Shown in pieces: positions 13,529 through 24,585 of a stretch of 64,000 bases of DNA. Position 1 is the stretch's first letter. Each line of letters starts with the position of its first letter. The translations under genes and the position numbers were made by a program. The notes below the pieces were generated by a model, which saw only the letters and a list, made by a program, of their open reading frames with translations, did no database searches and was not told where the DNA came from. The stretch is from assembly GCA_022829145.1 (NCBI GenBank), contig CM040763.1, positions 5,204,641-5,268,640 on the forward strand, written 5' to 3'. Origin of the DNA: Albula goreensis (Eukaryota > Chordata > Actinopteri > Albuliformes > Albulidae).

Positions 13529-13592
<64 letters not shown>
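13528..13592. repeat. (GT)n microsatellite
   Basis: About 30 uninterrupted GT units preceded by GCGT and followed by a G run. Confidence 0.97.
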
Positions 13593-13593
<1 letters not shown>

Positions 13594-16461
13594 GGGTCTG
13601 TCGTGTGGAAATGCTGAAATTGTCATCTGCAAGGCCACCCTCCTGTCACCCGACAAGGACGCTCGCAATTGATGTTCGCTGCTGACAGAATTTTAATGGC
13701 TTTCTGCCGTATACTATGTTGATCGCTGAAGTGATCTTCCCCGTCTCCACAGTACCCAAGGCCCTAGAATCAGGTGGCACATGGAAAAAACCATGAATGG
13801 TATCGATGAAGGCAACAACTTTCAAAATTGTACGAGATGGGTATGTTTACGACTGGTGCCACGGCCCCGTCTCTTTCCTGTGTGTAGCCACAAGTCAGCG
13901 CTCAACTAGCCTTTGGACGTAGCTTCCTCATCTCATCCACCTCGCTCAGAAACACTGAAAAGTGCATCTATCCTTGTTTTTGCACCAACGTTGGTGGTGA
14001 AATATAGGTATCATTACTAGGTTGGCTAAATTACATTTATAGACAACAATGGCTTATTTGACACAAAAATAAATAACTATTATTCTGTCATATTAAGAAG
14101 CACAATCTCAAATTATACAAAATGTCACCCAGTATTTGAGAAACAATCGGGCATGCTTATGATTATATAACATGATTACATGGTGACAGGTACAGATTTC
14201 CATTTTCCTTTATTATTATTATTATTATTATTTTTTTTTTTTTTGGGGGGGGGGTTGATCAAAGTGATCGGTGGTGTTGTTTTATTCACAAAGCGTTTCA
14301 CTGAACAAGGAAACAAATTTCATAGGGGAAGCCAAGTGTGTGCAAACTACAATGTGAAACAATCTGTTTATATTTGAGAACAGATGGCTGTGGCAAAATA
14401 TGTTGGCTCTTTTTAGATATACAGTGTGTGTATCAATATTCAGAGACAAAACTATATCTGGAAATAGTGCGCTGTTGTTTAGTGAAGTGTGTTGTTCCTT
14501 TTTCTTGCAGCAAGCAAGTTTACAGCTCTCGGATGTCGTCTGATATAGTCACCATAAAGAAACACTTCACAAAGAACACAAGGTCATATCCATACTCTCT
14601 GAATCACTGCCCAGCACAAAAAGTTCTCAGAACACTGAAAGAGATTTTGGTCACAAAGTGATCTCGGTTGTGAGATAACCTTAAGAGTAGAACGGCTCCT
14701 GAACAGTCTTAGAATGTTTTATTAGTTTCAAATAAGTTTCCATGGTCACAAAATAACCTGTGAGGCAAATAACTCTCAGTGGATGTCGAGTAAACTGAAG
14801 AAAAAATGTGTGTGTTTGGAACATTCACTGCAGGGGTATGCAGCACCTTAATCAATTCAAACAGTCGCTTACTTCTCACCACACCTGGTTTCTTGGTGTC
14901 TGAAATTGGCTGCTGATTTTGAGGTGAACATAAAAAGCAAAAGGGACATATCCTGTAGCAGGGTTAGCCACACCTGATTTACTGGAATGTTCCGGTAACG
15001 TCACGGGAGCCAAAAACTGTTAGCTAGGTGGGGATGGTACACACGCCAGAGCAACATGCTTGGTGTGGACCCTATGGCTTATTTAAACCCATAACATGCA
15101 ATCTCTCATAGTGTTTCACATCCCTTTCCACACAAAAAATACTCTGTGCATAGGGCCTGCCTAATGTGATATCCAGCTCCTTCATATAGAAACACTGGAC
15201 AGCATCTGTTTTCATCAACTATATCCACATGTACATCAATATTCTGATAATCTGTGTCCTTTTAATGCATTATATCTATGAAGTGACTTATATATACACC
15301 ATATTCCATTTGAACTATTCTGAATAATTCATTATTATGCATATGTCAGACATTACATTATGTGGTTAATCGGGACGAGATTGCCGAGAGGTGCTTTAAA
15401 CAGTTCATTCTGAATAAGACCTTAGTAGAGATAAGGGTTGTATGTAGTGGGGATACTGATGTGTGAGTAAACGTGGTCACTGATTTTTGGAGTGGACAGA
15501 TGGAGTTCCTACATTCGACCACTGCACTCCGTCATCACAAATCATTTCTAAATGGAGATTTATTTTATCCAGGTCGGAAAGGTCGTCATCTCCCAACTAC
15601 CTGCAAATGCGACGGTCTCACGCCGAACATCATATTTAGGTATCTAATCATTTTATTAATGGACTTATGGCTTTATGATTTGGGGATTTTAGGATTTCAA
15701 GGGAATTATGAAGTTTTATTGTTTGTTTGCAATATATGTTTAGTTGTTAATGTTTGCCCACTGCAGGGATGATGGAGGCTTACAGAAATGACCAGAAATT
15801 GAGCACATGTGCCTTAAATATGAGATCCCCATTAAACTGTCCTGGAATGACTGCAGACTGTATGGTGGTGGAGGCTGATGCTGATTTCTCACTATTTATC
15901 TTTCAAGGTAAACCTCTACAGACGAATGTAAGCGAGCACTTTCTACATTCTGCGCGGCATACAGGGATCCGCTGGTCTCGTCATAAAATTGGTCGCTACA
16001 ACATCGATACAATGGGACCGGCGAGTACCAGTGAAGCCCAAAACGAAGCTTCTTTGGTGTGAGTTTACACAATGGTGAAGAACCTTTTTTTTCTTTTTTT
16101 TTTTAAAAAAAAGGGGGGGTGGAAAACGTGGATATTGAAAGGAGGCTGAAACCAGGAAAAATAAAAAAGAAGGAGAGAGCGGCTAAGAATGGGCCAGCCT
16201 TGAGATGTATTGTGCTGTCCCTCTTCAACGGGCGAATTGCTCACTTTCAGCTGCCCACGAGCTGTCTGTCTGTCTGTCTGCATTTACACACTGCAGGGCT
16301 GAGGAGGTGAGAGCGGCATCCAGCCAGGTGAAAACCTTACAGAAATAAGTAAAAAAAAAAAAAAAAAAAACATCTGGACATAAATGTGTCTGGTTTCCTA
16401 GCCATCCCTTGACAGGTTTTTCCCTGGAAAGCTTTTCTGAGTCATAGAATGTGTTTGTAAC
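13593..16461. other. Unannotated sequence with simple repeats
   Basis: Contains a TTA/T/G run at 14,206-14,255, a T/A/G run at 16,087-16,120 and a 20-A run at 16,351-16,370. A plus-strand exon-like frame at about 15,771-15,907 has an acceptor and donor but no recognisable product. No gene called. Confidence 0.5.
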
Positions 16462-16541
16462 ATATTATGTTGTAAGGTATGTTAGTATGTTATAAGGTAT
16501 GTTAGTATGTTATAAGGTATGTTAGTATGTTGTAAGGTTTG
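16462..16541 (+). repeat. 20-bp tandem repeat, about 4 units
   Basis: The unit GTATGTTATAAGGTATGTTA is repeated about four times, with TTATAAGG/TTGTAAGG variants. No function suggested. Confidence 0.9.
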
Positions 16542-18056
16542 GGATATTTTCTCATCATAATGTTGTCGCACAACCAAAAGGGAGTCTAGCGATAATTCTG
16601 ACCACTGTTTTGTATCCGGTGGGATTGTTTTGAGGATGCTTTTTCTGTCATTTCAATGCAGGGAACAATAAAATGTCTGAAGACTGTTCTGATAGCAGTA
16701 TCACAACATCTCAAAAACAAAACCGGAATCTCACCAAAATGTTATGTAAATGTTTTGTGTTTGGCAGTTTGGCGAACGGGAGGCTTCACCCTTTACACAC
16801 CCTTTTCCTACCTCCAGCACCAAACCCCTCGGTGAGGGTCGCAAACAGGCAAAACGTTCCCACAAGGCTGAGGGGGATTTTGCTTAGATTGCCCTTTGGT
16901 CGTGAGCCAAAGTTATGACCAGAACATTTACAATTAAGTCAGCACATTTTAAAGTTCCAAACAAGTCACTGAAAAATCTGAGAGAGACTCCCAGCGACAG
17001 CCAGGAGAGTGGAGAAAGGTTCACGCTGGGAACGTTTCGCACGGCTTTTCAGGGACGATCTGGGAACTGAAAAATGTTAGCTGGGATGACAAATCTCCCA
17101 GCCTAGTCCTTCAGCCCCCCCACACACACCCCAGCCAGATTCTGCTTTTATAACCGTGTTGCTTTGCTTGGGACTGCATTATCCAAAGCCAATTAAAAAT
17201 CAATAAGCAATCACAAAGCCAGGCACTCAGACAGTACCTTATACATTTTAAGCACATCAACACCACTGCGGGTGCTTCAGAATACTTCTGCAAAAATCAT
17301 TTTTTTGTGTATGTGTGTGTCTAAAGGGGTGGGGGGGTGGCTAGGGCTTCAAACTAATTTATGCATAGTTCCTAAATAAATTCAGTGATATGGAATTTAA
17401 TCTTCATTTAAAACGGAAAAGAACCCTCAACACATTTTTGTTTTGAAGTATAAAAACACTGATTTAGATGTAGAAACATTGAGTCAAGATTTAGTCAAAA
17501 TGTATTCAAATATTTCATCCCCATTTGATTTGGTTTGATTTTTTTTTTTTAAAATAAAGCACTGCAGTCTAATTAATTGATGGCATCTTAAACGGGGTTA
17601 CTTTAATTCTCAACTTCTACAATGACTGTACTAAGTACAAATGAAAGTGGAGTAAGAGGAAACCTTTTGCCTGTATATTTAAAAAACATTAAAAAAAAAA
17701 TCAATTTTCCTCTCAGCTTGCAAGGTGGTACTGGTCTGTTTTAAAGGACAACAGCATACTTAAAATAGGAGCAGAGCGAAGTGGGTGAGATGACTTCTGG
17801 TTTTCACTTTAAAATAGGTCCAGTGCATGTACTATGAACTAGTTTTCAACAATGCTGAGTCTGGGATTTAACGCAAGGCCGCTGGGCCCTTCCAGCAATT
17901 TATAATCAACACACAAATATACCTCACCCACGCGCGGCCCTGCAGGAGAACGTTTCCCAGACTTCCACAGTCTCTTCATGTGCACATGTGCAGACTGAGG
18001 GGGGTGGCGGTGGAGGTGGAGGTGGAGGTGGGGGAGGGTGGAGGGGGGTGTTTATG
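16542..18056. other. Unannotated sequence with a G-rich hexamer repeat
   Basis: Contains T and A runs and a (GGTGGA)n-like purine-rich patch at about 18,001-18,050. No gene recognised. Confidence 0.55.
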
Positions 18057-18155
18057 TTTTCAGCAGAATCTTCCGGATTTCATCACTCTGCTCCTGTTTG
18101 CTCAGGTTGCAGAGTTCGTACTGAAAGTTATCAGCGGTGGTCATGACAGAGCCTT
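18057..18155 (-). CDS. Unassigned exon-like frame ending in a stop (hypothetical)
   Basis: On the minus strand a 25-nt T tract followed by AAAG precedes an open frame GSVMTTADNFQYELC, then NLSKQEQSDEIRKILLKT, then TAA at 18057. There are 30 codons from its ATG. Codon choice looks protein-like and the helix pattern is amphipathic, and the T tract could serve as a polypyrimidine tract. I do not recognise the protein. It is on the same strand as, and about 3 kb beyond, the end of the PRKCSH-like gene. A second acceptor-like TTTCAG before TACGAA would be in phase with exon D, but the result would lose the end of the MRH domain. It could also be a chance frame or a conserved noncoding element. Confidence 0.3.
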
Positions 18156-20139
18156 TAAAAAAAAAAAAAAAAAAAAAAAAACAGGTGACCTGTTTGAATA
18201 ATAACAAAGTCAAACAGTGCTTACTGTTCATGAATCACATTCAGTTAAGGGGAAGACTGCACACCTAATGATGCAATAGCACGGTTAAAGCACTAGCAAG
18301 CTAGCAGAGCATACATACTTCAGCATAATGCCATTTTTTCATTTACCTATTAAGTTGGATGCAGAAAATCACTGGCCTGAATCTTTAAGTTAGCTACATG
18401 ATCAACATGCTCCCTGGTGAAGACCAGGCCAAGCATGGATCAGGGCAGTAAATTTATCATATGGACACTGTATACTGCACTTGACAGGAAAAACAGAAAA
18501 ATAACAAAAACCATTAAGGCAGGTAAATGTCTGCTTGCATGGCTTAATTTTTCTCATTGTTCAGACATATTTAAATCAGACTATAATAAAATGAAATGAA
18601 AACATAACAGGGAGATTGTGTCCATTCATGAGTTTCAACGGGTGAAGATACACTGAAATTACTTGTGATTTATTGAGACATCAAAGAACCAACATGTGTT
18701 GAGTCTCCAAAAAAGCAAAATTTCAGGCGATTGCAATTTGTTTTTGAATAAGCTTTATTTGTCACAAAGCTGCAGAACAATTACAGAGTACAAGTGATGA
18801 TGCTGGTTTTCTCTTCAGATAATGGCAGAAATGGAGATGCCGTATCATTTTATTATCCCAATGGTATATTGAGTGTCTTTACCAATTTCACTAACAGCCA
18901 GAATATTCCTGGCACATTAAGGTAAACGATCTCAACGCGTAAATTTGTCCAATTTCGTGGCTGCTCCTTTAACGTTATACACCTGGAATACTTTTCTATG
19001 ACTTTGACAGGCCCTGTCTGGAACAATAAGATACTCAAAAATACTGTCATGGGAAACTGTGTTGTTATGTCATCTCACAAGCCAAATAGGAGGGAAACTA
19101 ACTGGAATCATCCCTGCCCCAATATCCAGGAATTATTTATGAATTAATGCAAGACATTTTTTTTTATTTACTATGCTGATTTATTACAGTTGAGATTATT
19201 CAGGAGAAAACGTATGAGACATTTCAGGGCACATGGCCTCCAGTAACAGGCCTTTCAAAGCTGTACTGAATTCTAATGTCTCCCCACCAGCTCTCTCCAG
19301 CTGGAGAATGTTAAACAGCCTTCTTAGAGGCAGCAGGGGTAGTCCAAGGTCCCGCAGGCTGCTATGTTTTGTAGAGCATGTTCAGATTTGCAATAGTAAA
19401 TTTGTTCATGGGGAAAAAAAAAAAAGGCTGGAATTTTTTTTTTTTTCCCTTCATATTTTATTTCATATTTCATCCACTACCATCCCTCTCTATGCATCGC
19501 AATAATAAAAAAAAACTATGTAAAACATAAGCTTGGTTAAAAATTTAAACTTTACTCTTAATGCCTTTGATCTTATATCAGATAGAATGTGTCTTCTCAG
19601 TGGTTTGCATTTAATATATAAATAGTAGTACATGAATTTTAATTGAACACTGTTTTGAACACAGAAACTCAAGCTCACAACAAACACTATCCGTCTTGAG
19701 AAGGGTACAAAATCAGACCTTTCCGGTCATATGACTTAACAACGGAAATTGTTTCAAATGTAATCAGTAACACGCCACGATTTTGGGCACATTAGCACAT
19801 TAGCCCTGGATGAGCCCTTCACATGTGTCCGCCATGTTATTGTCGGTTGTCTCTACACATTGGCATTACAAAACCCAGTCGGGACAATCAAGCACACTCA
19901 GCATATAAAAATATAGAACTTTATCAAAGACTCGATCACTCATCTTTGACAGTTAAATGACTCAGTGATTTGGTATCCAGTCCTGTGCCCCTGAGATAAA
20001 TTGATTCAGCGCTACTATATTTTATTTTTGAAAACTGCCATCGTAGAAATGTTCATGAAATTCTCAACAGCCTATTAGATAACCAATGATCGCTGCAGTA
20101 AAATCCTAATTCTGGTGTGTGACTCTATGCATCCTCAGG
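18156..20139. other. Unannotated sequence after a 25-A run
   Basis: Starts with A25 (18,157-18,181). The rest is A+T-rich unique DNA with A and T runs near 19,397-19,446. No gene recognised. Confidence 0.55.
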
Positions 20140-20147
20140 GACTAGCA

Positions 20148-20206
<59 letters not shown>

Positions 20207-20211
20207 TAGTC
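20140..20211. repeat. (AT)27 tract inside an inverted repeat
   Basis: Twenty-seven AT units (20,151-20,204) are flanked by GACTAGCAT on the left and its reverse complement ATGCTAGTC on the right. The whole 72 bp can fold into one long hairpin or cruciform. Confidence 0.95.
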
Positions 20212-20432
20212 AGATTTTACAGTGCTTCTTAAAATAGCATTAACAATCCCTTTCTATTCCTCTATGACAGCAGAAAGCAGAAGAGAGCTGTGAAACATCC
20301 ACAGTTTGAAAAGCACAAGGGTACTGTCTTTCAGGAGAGGTTAAAGCAGAACACCTTCGTCTGACACACTGCGTTCTAAAAAACACGGCATGTCAAATAA
20401 GAGCTGTCTTTCTGCATCTAATGTCATTATAT

Positions 20433-21166
20433 TTTATTCAATAGATGCTGTGGAGTGCAACAGCAGAATTTTTAAAAAAAATCAAACAGCAACAGAGAAA
20501 GGAAAACTATGGTTTGTATATTCCTATGAAATTCTATAGAATTAAAGGGTCCAATCAGTAACAGCAGGAAGTGTTTAACCCTTAAAAACAGGAATGGGAA
20601 ACACTGTTCCACTAGGGTCTTATCCATTCCTGGTTTTTATGCCACCTTCTGCATTTATTTATCCAATTAGCCTAATCATTTTCCTTACAGTTACTAATAG
20701 GCCTCTGCAATGAAGATTGTTATTGTGTCTATGAAATGTTTACTGTGTTTTACATACACACCAGTGTTGGTCTACACCACTAATTAGCTAAGTGCGTCAG
20801 GGTAACAGGTGGAAATGAAAACCAGAAACAGATCACGGTTCTGCAGGAGCAGGGTTTCCAACCCCTGCCGTTCGTGTCAGTTTAGCACTTGTAGTAAGGC
20901 ACCTTCAAATTAACAGTGATTCATTTCAACAAAGGTAGCTTCACCCCTCAAAAAGAAAGAAAGAACGAAAAAAAAGCAATGCAATGTAAACAATAATTTT
21001 GTACGAATGATAAAAATATGACGAGCAGTAAGACCGATATCACAGTGTGTGTGGGCGGGTTGAAGGGAGGCCACCGCTTGACACGTTCAGAAACGTTTGC
21101 GAGGTTCGGCTGAAGCGGCCCAAGACGGAGCTGTCATCAGACAGGCTGGGTGAGGCTCGCGCGCAG
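20433..21166 (-). other. Probable 3'UTR of the PRKCSH-like gene with AATAAA signals
   Basis: This is the stretch after the TGA stop. On the minus strand AATAAA occurs at 20654-20659 and again at 20433-20438, giving UTRs of about 0.5 or 0.75 kb. No other exon or repeat was recognised in it apart from short A-rich patches near 20,942-20,975. The actual cleavage site cannot be decided from sequence. Confidence 0.5.
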
Positions 21167-21304
21167 TCACAGTTCACTGTGTTCTCTCCTCTTCCTTTGT
21201 AATTGTTGACAAGCGACGGGAGTCTGAAGCTCCATAATGTACTGGCATTTACTCGGTTCTTTAACTGATCTCAGAGCTGTCTCTGTTCCGCACATCAGCG
21301 TGAC
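21167..21304 (-). CDS. prkcsh: PRKCSH-like terminal exon E: end of MRH domain and HSEL C-terminus
   Basis: This 138-nt terminal exon follows the acceptor TTTTTCTAG and contains 45 codons and a TGA at 21167-21169. It encodes VTLMCGTETALRSVK, EPSKCQYIMELQTPVAC, then QQLQRKRREHSEL. MRH cysteines four, five and six are present, as are the Glu (EPSK) and Tyr (CQY) that complete the mannose-binding set. The family equivalent is recalled as LLCGKE..TTEPSRCEYLMEL.TPAAC. The protein ends in HSEL, resembling the HDEL/KDEL-type ER-retrieval tail (human PRKCSH ends HDEL). The tail after the last cysteine is short and basic, whereas in human it is Pro/Glu-rich; that is a visible difference from the canonical gene. 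Confidence 0.93.
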   Translation of the reverse strand, partial: VTLMCGTETALRSVKEPSKCQYIMELQTPVACQQLQRKRREHSEL

Positions 21305-23810
21305 CTAGAAAAATGGAAGATAGCCAGGGAGAAGGGGAGGGGGTTTTTAAAAAAAAAAAAAAAACTTGGTCAGTGTAGGTCACTTGTGACGCCCTGCTTC
21401 ACAGACTGTCCTTTCAAAAACCTTTGGGGAAGAACTTCTGAATACAATTCCCATTTCCAGCTCTGCTGTGGAAACCTTATACTGTTAGACACTTTAAATG
21501 AACACATTTTGTGAAACACTACTTTTTTTTTTTTCTTTTTCTTTCAAAGGAAAAAGTGAAACTTCGTGAGACAAAGTGGAAGCTCGGAAAGTCAGATGTA
21601 TGAAACTGATATGAATAACAGACTAACAACAGCGGAATTATGGCTAGAACATTATACAGAACTAAAATTAATTTAGCTCTGCATATAGATAATATCAATT
21701 AATCAGACCTTTTGTTGCCATGCCAAAGTCATCATTGTAATCAGCAGTCGGAATCTTTATTGCTCACATTTCTAAGGGTATATTGATCATATTTCCATTT
21801 TGTAGTTTCTGGAAATTGCGGTCATTATCTGTCGCTTTCTGTCGCTGGCGTGTGCGCCCCGGTTTTATGCCTGACACGCAAACGCAGAAGTGCTACCCAT
21901 GTCCTGCTGTATCCGCCAGGGTGATGGTTTTTTCCAGGGGGGAGGAAGGGAAGGTGGGGGGGCAGACCCTATAGGATATGATTACTGCCATTGTGTTTCA
22001 ATGGGTGACTTTTTGATGCCCCCTGATTTAAAAAAAAAAAGTTCACTTTTTCTTCTCCTGCAGTTTCCATAGTAACCCTCTCATCAGGGCTCTGCTCGGC
22101 TGACGGTTCATCCTGCGAACAAAGCTACCTGGCGAGGAGTTCAGACTCCTCCACATTTGCTCTGGTATTACTGCAAGGTCTTCGTGCCAAATAGGAATCG
22201 CACTTCCCTGTTTTATTTATTTATTTATTTATTTAATTTCTGTCTTTTATTTTTACCAGTGTTATAAGGATAAGGGACAGCCTTGTTTTTTGGAGATTTA
22301 AAAGGAAAAAAAAATCCTAATTTACAATGTATTGATGGTTTTTAGAGTACATTGCCTCAGCTTTGTGCTTTGTGGAATCCCCACCCCACCCACTAACCAT
22401 CCATTACAGAGTGCGACGGTCTGAAACTTTGAGCCTGCCGCTTGATGAGCTTCTCTTTCACACACAACAGAATCTGAATAGGGCCTCGCCACCAGTAATG
22501 GCTACCCTTGTCCAGCAAAAAAAAAAAAAATTTTAAAAGGCCAAGCCCAGGTTAATTTTAATATTTTGGCACTTACAAGCAGCTGTGATCAGAGTAAAAA
22601 AAGAAGAGCAAGAACTACAAGGAGAAGAACTAGTAGCAAAATGCAAAAAGTAACATGGTAAAATTTCATTTTTAAAGTGCAGAATACTCGTTATAAGCAA
22701 ATCTATCACATGCTATATCCATAGACTTCACATAAGTCAAATATTTATTTAACGAATAAAATGTACTCCAAGTATTGAGGAGCTGTGGTATTGTATTATG
22801 GCGACTGCATGGTCTGCTGTTAGATACCAGTTTAATATTCAGCTCTGAAACAATGCAGGAGCTATTTTAGACCACGTTTATTACGGCTCTGTCATTTAAG
22901 AGGAGTCCCCTTCGCCATTAAAAGCCAGAGCCGGGCTAGGTATTTCAGATATAATGAGCGATGACTTCGGCACAGACTTCATTTATGCCGTCTGTACTTT
23001 GTTGGGGGAAAAAAAGAGAGAGACAGAGAAAAGGAATCAAAGGAATTCAATTTAGGCTTTTTTTTTTCAAACCCCCGAGATGGAAAGGGGTATGTAGATT
23101 TTTTAGATTGCGTTTACTGTAATCCATTTGAAGGGGTTACTACAAATGAGATGATTAAATATGGTACATTATTTAATTGAACAAATTTCAGAGAAAAATG
23201 AGCCTCATAAGTTGAAGGGAACCTCATGAGGAGCGAAGTGTGGAGTTCCTCGCTGACTGCAGTGCGTCAGTCGCAGACATTACAGTGAAGTAAATGTTAA
23301 AGCATGGTAAAGTATAGCATGTCCCTGCTCTCTTGGACGGCCGTGTGCTTCATCCATAGTATTCACACCTTAGTGATACTAACCTCAGAGTTATGGACTG
23401 ACTGATAACCTCAGAGTTACGGACCCACGTGTAAACCTGACTTGGTATTTAACCAGCAGTAACACAGGCTACAAAATTACAGATCTGTATTATCACTGAT
23501 TCAAAAACCAAGTAAATTATAGTATTCTACAACATTAAACCAAAGGAAACTGAATGAAAAAACCCAAATACTATCAAATTAGACAAAATGACTTAAGTAA
23601 AATTCAACACTGTTGAATTGCATAATGATGTTGAAGTAGTGTTATGATTCAGCTCAACAGAGGATTCACACCCTTTACACCTGTGCATTAAAATGTGCAT
23701 TTTTACATCTGTCAAAGGTATGAGTAGCTCAGAGTTTTGGACGACCTCCGTTCCCAGCGCTTTTGTATCTCAGGGGTTCTGCTGCTGTCCTTTATCTTCC
23801 CTAAAAGTCC

Positions 23811-23855
23811 TGTGTTATCTCTGTGTTATCTCTGTGTTATCTCTGTGTTATCTGC
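23811..23855 (+). repeat. 11-bp tandem repeat, 4 units
   Basis: The unit CTGTGTTATCT occurs four times in perfect tandem. Confidence 0.95.
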
Positions 23856-23978
23856 ACACCTGTCCTGATGGATGTGGTGCCAGTCCTGTGAGAATAGGAA
23901 GCTTTCTGGCACAAAACAAATAAAAAAAAAGCTGAAAAAGTCAAAATATTTCTAATCTAATTTTACTAAGTATAAATA

Positions 23979-24231
23979 TGAGGTGTGGCTATTAAATAAC
24001 GAGACTAACGCTACCTCAGATTCGGTAAAGATTCGTCTAAAGATTCGGTAGCCGTTTTGTTCAATTTCACCAAAAATTTCAAATGCTTGACATTTACTCG
24101 TCAGTGCCAGCGTTGCGTTACAGCGAACTGAAGACACGTTCAGGGGTTGTTTATACTTGCCCATTGGTCAATGTATACCGCGTGGTTCGACTTACATAAG
24201 CCCAGTCTCGTTACTTAATGGCCACACCTCG
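23979..24231. mobile_element. Mariner-type miniature element with 31-bp terminal inverted repeats
   Basis: The left end (TGAGGTGTGGCTATTAAATA, then ACGAGACT) and the reverse complement of the right end (CGAGGTGTGGCCATTAAGTA, then ACGAGACT) differ at only about three positions over 31 bp. Both ends abut TA, the target duplication of Tc1/mariner elements. At 253 bp with no transposase frame it is a non-autonomous copy. It lies within the last intron of the PRKCSH-like gene. Confidence 0.88.
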
Positions 24232-24323
24232 TATAAAAGTCATATGCAATGAGGTAGTTTGCGCATAGTGGCTACTCAATGTTGTCTGAGTTGGTCCTAT
24301 GTCCACCGTGTGATTTCACTCAC

Positions 24324-24423
24324 CACAGTGGACCTGCTGGGCCCCTGCCAGCATGGCTCTCCCCTGTCGTACTGCATCTGACTGTGTGGCTCCTCGGGAC
24401 GGCCCACCCAGGACTGCCACTTC
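24324..24423 (-). CDS. prkcsh: PRKCSH-like exon D: MRH segment with CWQGPSRST motif
   Basis: This 100-nt exon is bounded by GTGTGTTTTTCAG and GTGAGTG. It encodes KWQSWVGRPEEP, HSQMQYDRGEPC and WQGPSRSTV after completing the split Gly codon, and it ends on a whole codon. The CWQGPxRST motif is characteristic of the glucosidase II beta MRH domain. It holds the third cysteine and the Arg equivalent to the mannose-binding Arg of the fold. The W..W pair after SLG also matches the family. The exon lies only about 90 bp from the mariner-type element in the adjacent intron. Confidence 0.93.
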
Positions 24424-24540
24424 CTGAAAAACACACGCACAAACACAAGCTCAGTGCGTCTGTCCTGCATCTCTCACACAGCTGGGAGAACGAGACTGAG
24501 GGAGATCGAAAGTGTGTGTATATGTGAGAGACGGAGTGGG

Positions 24541-24585
24541 ACAGAGAGAGAGGGAGGGAGGATAGGAGAGAGAGAGACAGAGAAC
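24541..24585 (+). repeat. GA-rich tract
   Basis: GAGA and GGGA units, immediately upstream on the gene strand of exon D. Confidence 0.85.

Larger units (their letters stand above)
21305..24323 (-). other. Intron 4 of the PRKCSH-like gene
   Basis: A 3,019-bp intron with GTGAGT at its 5' end (24,323) and TAG at its 3' end. It holds A and T runs, a (TTTA)n patch at 22,204-22,235, an 11-bp tandem repeat at 23,811-23,855 and a mariner-type element at 23,979-24,231. Confidence 0.85.

Noticed and set aside
23952..24164. 70-codon frame inside the mariner-type element
   Set aside because: Too short for a transposase, and no catalytic DD(D/E) motif visible.
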